64,000 nucleotides of DNA. Source: Agathobaculum desmolans ATCC 43058 (lineage in GTDB: Bacteria; Bacillota; Clostridia; Oscillospirales; Butyricicoccaceae). Under the pieces are notes generated by a model, which saw only the letters and a list, made by a program, of their open reading frames with translations, did not search any database and was not told the DNA's origin. Below, in pieces: positions 60,682 through 64,000 of the stretch; within the stretch, counting starts at the first letter, position 1, and the number at the start of each line of letters is the position of its first letter. Made by a program: the position numbers and the translations under genes. The DNA is taken from positions 1 to 64,000 of the forward strand of contig NZ_JNJN01000007.1 in assembly GCF_000701665.1 (NCBI RefSeq), in the 5' to 3' direction.

Positions 60682-61299
60682 CTATTGGGGTTTGATAGCT
60701 GCCGATTTTCGTTTGATACGCTGGATGGCATTATCCACAGATTTGATCGGTTTGCGCAGCGTTTCGGACATTTCCTCATAGGATAAGCCGTCCAGAAACA
60801 ATGTTAAAACCTGTGCCTCAAATTCAGACAAAAGCGAGTAGAGCCGGCGCACCAGTTCTTCTCTCTCTTCATTACCGATCACCAGCGATTCGGGATCACC
60901 AATCGGTGCCACAACCCGGGTGTGCGATTCCGCGAGGTCTTCAAACAGAGGTCGATCGATTGACATAGAATGGTTAAGCGGGTCATGCTTGTGCGATGCC
61001 GCAGCGCGTACCGCAGAAAAAATTTTCCTCGTCACACACAGCCGGGCGAACGCGCCGAAAGCGACCCCTTTTTCATCGTCAAATTCACGGATTGCTTTCA
61101 TCAAACCGAGCATACCTTCCTGAATCAAATCTTCCGCATCGGCTCCCACCAAAAAATAAGGGCGTGCGCAAGTTTTCACCAGACGGGCGTATCGTTTGAC
61201 CAAAAGCTCTGCCGCCTGCCCGCTGCCCGTCCGCGTGTAGCGGCACAGGTCTTCATCCGACCACATTGACAGCGGTAATTGTTCTTTACCTTTTTCCAT
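60682..61299 (-). CDS. sigH: Sporulation sigma factor SigH (sigma-70 family)
   Basis: A 205-residue sigma factor of the SigH/sigma-30 group directing transition-state and early sporulation genes. Region 2 reads LVKTCARPYFLVGADAEDLI then QEGMLGLMKAIREFD; AFARLCVTRKIFSAVRAA follows, and region 4 is LSYEEMSETLRKPIKSVDNA with the helix-turn-helix. The C-terminus is typical. ATG 61299 matches the usual 15-residue lead before DEDLCRYTRTG, but it sits only about four bases after the predicted transcription start; ATG 61266 is the alternative. Together with the spoIIIA operon it shows a sporulation programme. Confidence 0.92.
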   Translation of the reverse strand: MEKGKEQLPLSMWSDEDLCRYTRTGSGQAAELLVKRYARLVKTCARPYFLVGADAEDLIQEGMLGLMKAIREFDDEKGVAFGAFARLCVTRKIFSAVRAAASHKHDPLNHSMSIDRPLFEDLAESHTRVVAPIGDPESLVIGNEEREELVRRLYSLLSEFEAQVLTLFLDGLSYEEMSETLRKPIKSVDNAIQRIKRKSAAIKPQ

Positions 61300-61309
61300 G
61301 TCAAGATTT

Positions 61310-61338
61310 ATTATATGGGATATTTCTGTACTTGTCAA
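61310..61338 (-). promoter_or_regulatory. Consensus sigma-A promoter of sigH
   Basis: TTGACA (61338-61333), a 17-base spacer and TATAAT (61315-61310) on the minus strand. The start should fall near 61303, leaving an almost absent leader for the ATG at 61299. The open reading frame extending to 61338 begins inside the -35 box and is therefore not the start. Confidence 0.85.
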
Positions 61339-61418
61339 GGATTATTTGTGAAATATACTATCTATTCGCCAAAAATGTTTTTTGTATTTTGTGCTTTTTG
61401 AACAATAACAGTCCGGCA

Positions 61419-63263
61419 TCACTCCACCGTGACTGATTTTGCAAGGTTGCGGGGCTTATCTACATCACAGTTGCGTTCCACTGCAATATAGTATGCCAAC
61501 AACTGCATCGGAATAATCGAAAGTGAGGCGGAAAATTCATACAGGCATTTTGGCAGCCGGATGATATGCTGACAAACCGATTCGTCTCCGGTAAAATCAT
61601 CCGTGGTGACGAGTACGACAGCTGCGCCACGTGATACGACCTCACGGATATTGGAAACGGTTTTTTCAAACAGTGCAGGCTGTGTAGCCAGCGCAACCAC
61701 CAGTGTGCCTTCTTCGATCAAAGAAATGGTACCATGTTTAAGTTCGCCTGCGGCATAGGCCTCGGAGTGAATATAGGAGATCTCCTTGAGCTTGAGCGAG
61801 GCTTCTAGTGCGGCGGCATAATCAAGCCCACGTCCGAGGAAAAACACGCTGGGGCGATTGGCATACAGGGTGGCAATGCGCTGCATATCGGTTTGCGTAG
61901 ACAGGGCGGTTTGGATGCAGGCGGGTAGGCGGAGCAGTTCGGCGCACAGGGCGCGTTCATCACCCAGAGAGATCAGGCCGCGTGTGCGTGCGATTTTGAC
62001 TGCAATCAAGTATAGGGCGGAGAGCTGTGCGGAATATGCCTTGGTCGTTGCGACTGAAATTTCCGGACCTGCCCAGGTGTACAGTACACCATCCGCTTCG
62101 CGCGCGATTGTGGAGGAAACAACGTTGACGACAGCAACGGTAAATGCGCCAGCCTGCTTGGCTAGGCGCATAGCGGCAAGCGTATCTGCGGTTTCACCTG
62201 ACTGGCTGATGACGATGCACAAATCCTTGCGGCTGATGATTGGATTTTCATAGCGGAATTCGGAAGCGACCTCCGCTGTACAGCGGATTCGGCACATAGC
62301 TTCGATCACGCGTTTGCCCACCATGCCCGCATGCAGTGCGGAACCGCATCCAACAATATGGATATTTTCTACTTCGCGCAGCCGCTCATCGGTCAGGCCG
62401 TTATCTTCAAATGCAACCGCATTGTTGTGGATACGGGGGTTAACGGTATCACCCACGGCCTTGGGCTGTTCCATGATTTCCTTCAGCATAAAATGCTGAT
62501 AGCCGCCTTTTTCGGCTGCAGACAGATCCCATGTAACAGTCTGCACAGTTTTTTCAACGATATCTCCGAATTCGTTCATCACAACCACGCTGTCAGGACG
62601 AACGATAGCTACTTCATTATCATCCAGAATGATATAGTTTTTTGTACGGCTGATGATCGCCGTAATATCCGACGCGATCAGGTTTTCCCCATCTCCGAGG
62701 CCGATCACCAGCGGATTGTCGCGCCGGGCAGCAACGATCTCCTCGGGATTATCCATTGAAACAACGCCGAGCGCGTAGGAGCCGCGGATGCGCTGCACAG
62801 CCGCCAGTACTGTCTTCGCCAGATCCTCCTGCTTGCCGGTATGCAGATAATCCACCAGATGCGCTACGGTTTCCGTATCGGTTTCGGATTGAAAAACATA
62901 CCCATGCGCTTCCAAACGGTGACGCAGCTCTTTGTAATTTTCGATAATGCCGTTGTGTACCACAGCGACCTTGCCGTGTCCGTCCCGTCCGCCGAGGTGC
63001 GGATGTGAGTTGCGGTCGGACGGTTCGCCGTGCGTGGCCCATCGCGTATGGCCGATGCCGCAGGTGCAGTGCAGTCCACCCTCTGTACGGATTTTTTCCT
63101 CCAGATTGGAGATGCGGCCCTGCGTTTTGATCACGCGCAGACCGTTTTGGGTAAAGGCTGCGATACCGGCCGAATCGTAGCCGCGGTATTCCAGACTATA
63201 TAACCCCTTGATCAATATCGGAAGTGCTTGTTCACGCCCGGTAAATCCAACAATTCCACACAT
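61419..63263 (-). CDS. glmS: Glutamine-fructose-6-phosphate aminotransferase (isomerising)
   Basis: A 614-residue enzyme making glucosamine 6-phosphate, the first step to UDP-GlcNAc. MCGIVGFTGRE carries the N-terminal nucleophile Cys2 of the glutaminase domain, with the GHTRWATHGEPSDRNSHPH segment. Two SIS domains follow (CIVISQSGETADTLAAMRLA and FFLGRGLDYAAALEASLKLK), and the C-terminus DKPRNLAKSVTVE is the standard one that shapes the channel. Length is standard. ATG 63263 follows AAGGA. It is controlled by the upstream glmS ribozyme. Its product feeds glmM, whose 3' end lies just upstream on the same strand, and so the tagO/mnaA polymer pathway. Confidence 0.97.
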   Translation of the reverse strand: MCGIVGFTGREQALPILIKGLYSLEYRGYDSAGIAAFTQNGLRVIKTQGRISNLEEKIRTEGGLHCTCGIGHTRWATHGEPSDRNSHPHLGGRDGHGKVAVVHNGIIENYKELRHRLEAHGYVFQSETDTETVAHLVDYLHTGKQEDLAKTVLAAVQRIRGSYALGVVSMDNPEEIVAARRDNPLVIGLGDGENLIASDITAIISRTKNYIILDDNEVAIVRPDSVVVMNEFGDIVEKTVQTVTWDLSAAEKGGYQHFMLKEIMEQPKAVGDTVNPRIHNNAVAFEDNGLTDERLREVENIHIVGCGSALHAGMVGKRVIEAMCRIRCTAEVASEFRYENPIISRKDLCIVISQSGETADTLAAMRLAKQAGAFTVAVVNVVSSTIAREADGVLYTWAGPEISVATTKAYSAQLSALYLIAVKIARTRGLISLGDERALCAELLRLPACIQTALSTQTDMQRIATLYANRPSVFFLGRGLDYAAALEASLKLKEISYIHSEAYAAGELKHGTISLIEEGTLVVALATQPALFEKTVSNIREVVSRGAAVVLVTTDDFTGDESVCQHIIRLPKCLYEFSASLSIIPMQLLAYYIAVERNCDVDKPRNLAKSVTVE

Positions 63264-63341
63264 AAAAAATCATCCTTCAATATAAAACATGGTACTTTTG
63301 TAAAAATAGGTATAAAAATAGTGCGTTATGCAGGAAACTGC
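63264..63341 (-). other. glmS leader downstream of the ribozyme
   Basis: Between the ribozyme and the ATG. A small hairpin GCAG-TTTC-CTGC (63341-63330) is followed by an AT-rich linker and the AAGGA site. No gene. Confidence 0.45.
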
Positions 63342-63490
63342 TCTGTCCGCACAGTTGCCTGTGCGTTTTAACAGCCTGCTTACGACCAACCCACCTGTGG
63401 CCGAAGGGCACCCGCCGAACATTTCGATTAACCCTTTCCTCGTCAACTGCAATATCGGCTGCATTGCAGTTCTGGCGCTTCGCATGTTAT
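63342..63490 (-). ncRNA. glmS self-cleaving ribozyme riboswitch
   Basis: The minus strand upstream of glmS matches the glmS ribozyme core. AAGCGCCAGAACTGC (cleavage predicted between A63479 and G63478) is followed by a 9-bp P2 stem (AACTGCAAT with ATTGCAGTT). GTTGACGAGGAAAGGGTTAA and TCGAAATGTTCGGCGGGTGC make up the pseudoknotted core. A P4-type hairpin with a GCAA loop is at 63365-63348. In the known class, glucosamine 6-phosphate acts as a cofactor for self-cleavage and the cut mRNA is degraded, so GlmS is down-regulated by its product. The 5' and 3' limits are approximate. Confidence 0.95.
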
Positions 63491-63535
63491 CCACTTGTCT
63501 GCTTCAAACGGTTTCACCTCCCATGGGACAAAGCA

Positions 63536-63562
63536 GGGTGGATGTGAAAACCACATCCACCC
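63536..63562 (-). terminator. Hairpin between glmM and the glmS ribozyme
   Basis: A perfect 11-bp stem (63536-63546 with 63552-63562) with a five-base loop, 17 bases after the glmM stop on the minus strand. TGCTTTGT follows it, so it is at best a weak intrinsic terminator; partial read-through from glmM into glmS is possible. Confidence 0.55.
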
Positions 63563-63578
63563 CGTTGGTTTCGTTTTA

Positions 63579-64000
63579 TTATACGACAGACTCGATGACC
63601 TTTGCAACCTTTTTTGCAAGGGTATCGACCTGTTCGCTGTCTTTGCCTTCTACCATAACGCGTACAAGCGCTTCCGTGCCCGAAGGGCGCACCAGAATAC
63701 GGCCGTTGCTGCCGAGTTCGGCTGCCGCGGCATCAATCGCTTCCTTTACCGGAGGGAGCTGCTGCAGAGTCGCCTTTTGATCGTTCGGCACCTTGACATT
63801 GATCATGAGCTGCGGCCACGGCACGACCTCGGCGGCAATCTCCGAGCACTTTTTGCCGCTTTCCTTCAGGATGGACATAAACTGCAATGCGGTCAGCTCT
63901 CCATCGCCGGTAGAGGCATATTCCAGAAAAATAACATGACCGGACTGTTCGCCGCCCAGAATATAGCCTTTTTGCAGCATCATTTCGAGCACATAACGGT
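63579..64000 (-). CDS. glmM: Phosphoglucosamine mutase, C-terminal part (5' end outside window)
   Basis: The last 140 residues of GlmM, which interconverts glucosamine 6-phosphate and glucosamine 1-phosphate. RYVLEMMLQKGYILGGEQSG is the sugar-binding loop of the third domain (the usual DRYVLE...LGGEQSGH pattern), and RILVRPSGTEALVRVMVEG is the phosphate-binding loop of domain four. The frame is open to base 64000. The internal GTG at 63992 is not a start. It lies on the same strand as glmS and encodes the next enzyme of the same pathway. Confidence 0.96.
   Translation of the reverse strand, partial: RYVLEMMLQKGYILGGEQSGHVIFLEYASTGDGELTALQFMSILKESGKKCSEIAAEVVPWPQLMINVKVPNDQKATLQQLPPVKEAIDAAAAELGSNGRILVRPSGTEALVRVMVEGKDSEQVDTLAKKVAKVIESVV

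Noticed and set aside
61300-61338. A longer N-terminus for SigH starting at TTG 61338
   Set aside because: That codon is the first half of the -35 box of a consensus promoter, so it cannot be transcribed as part of the message from that promoter.
63328-63780. A 150-codon plus-strand frame upstream of glmS
   Set aside because: It is antisense to the glmS ribozyme and the end of glmM.
1-64000. tRNA, rRNA, CRISPR arrays, prophage or toxin-antitoxin loci
   Set aside because: No cloverleaf-like segments, rRNA-conserved stretches, regularly spaced repeats or phage or toxin-antitoxin protein families were recognised on reading both strands.

Overview
The window reads as a chromosomal segment of an anaerobic, endospore-forming Firmicute of class Clostridia, probably an Oscillospirales/Butyricicoccus-like gut lineage. 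The support is a complete spoIIIAA-AH operon, the early sporulation sigma factor SigH, Gram-positive T-box leaders, a glmS ribozyme, an S-layer-homology (SLH) surface protein, an Asp23/Gls24 protein and flavin-dependent ThyX. Species assignment is inference. No rRNA, tRNA, CRISPR array, prophage or complete insertion sequence was seen; the only mobile-element trace is an orphan IS3-type OrfA-like gene near the left edge.

Layout. 1-1300: 5' part of a RidA gene, an AT-rich gap and the orphan OrfA. 1304-4306: a 1000-residue exported phosphodiester glycosidase with three SLH domains. 4508-11940 (minus): an aromatic amino acid operon (aroF, aroB, aroC, pheA, aroA and a fused aroE-aroK gene) behind a T-box leader whose specifier is read as UUC (Phe). 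12036-16723: spoIIIAA-AH. 16805-17324: a monocistronic Asp23/Gls24 gene. 17325-18452: a gene-poor stretch. 18453-20132: a methyl-accepting chemotaxis protein (MCP).

20345-31395 is the most interesting block: nusB, a TsaD-like paralogue, xseA, xseB, ispA, then a roughly 670-nt non-coding region, then a four-helix membrane protein, dxs, tlyA, nadK, argR and recN. Size, neighbours and structure identify the non-coding region as an OLE (Ornate Large Extremophilic) RNA and the membrane protein as its partner OapA. The RNA has its own promoter, its 5' and 3' ends are complementary, and it ends in a U tract. OLE is an already described RNA class, but its biochemical role is not settled and this is the most unusual system in the window.

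31488-40196: tyrS; a minus-strand signalling pair (a GGDEF-EAL protein, then an MCP split by a one-base frameshift in an A6 run); a flippase and a PAP2 phosphatase; and a small DUF7336-like gene. 40301-45087: a leucine operon (leuA, leuC, leuD, leuB) behind a second T-box, specifier CUC (Leu). 45128-52997: nine co-directional genes (TagA-type glycosyltransferase, thyX, DUF2156, GNAT, DJ-1, 5-FCL, CPBP protease, mltG, U32 peptidase). 53085-60106: glpK (minus), trpS, a TagO/WecA and MnaA pair for wall polymer synthesis, an unknown anchored protein and a PLP enzyme of the YnbB family. 60330-64000 (minus): a zinc-ribbon protein, sigH, glmS behind a glmS ribozyme, and the 3' end of glmM.

The segment is mostly core metabolism and cell-envelope biology, and it uses RNA-based control heavily: two T-boxes, one metabolite-dependent ribozyme and one OLE RNA in 64 kb.
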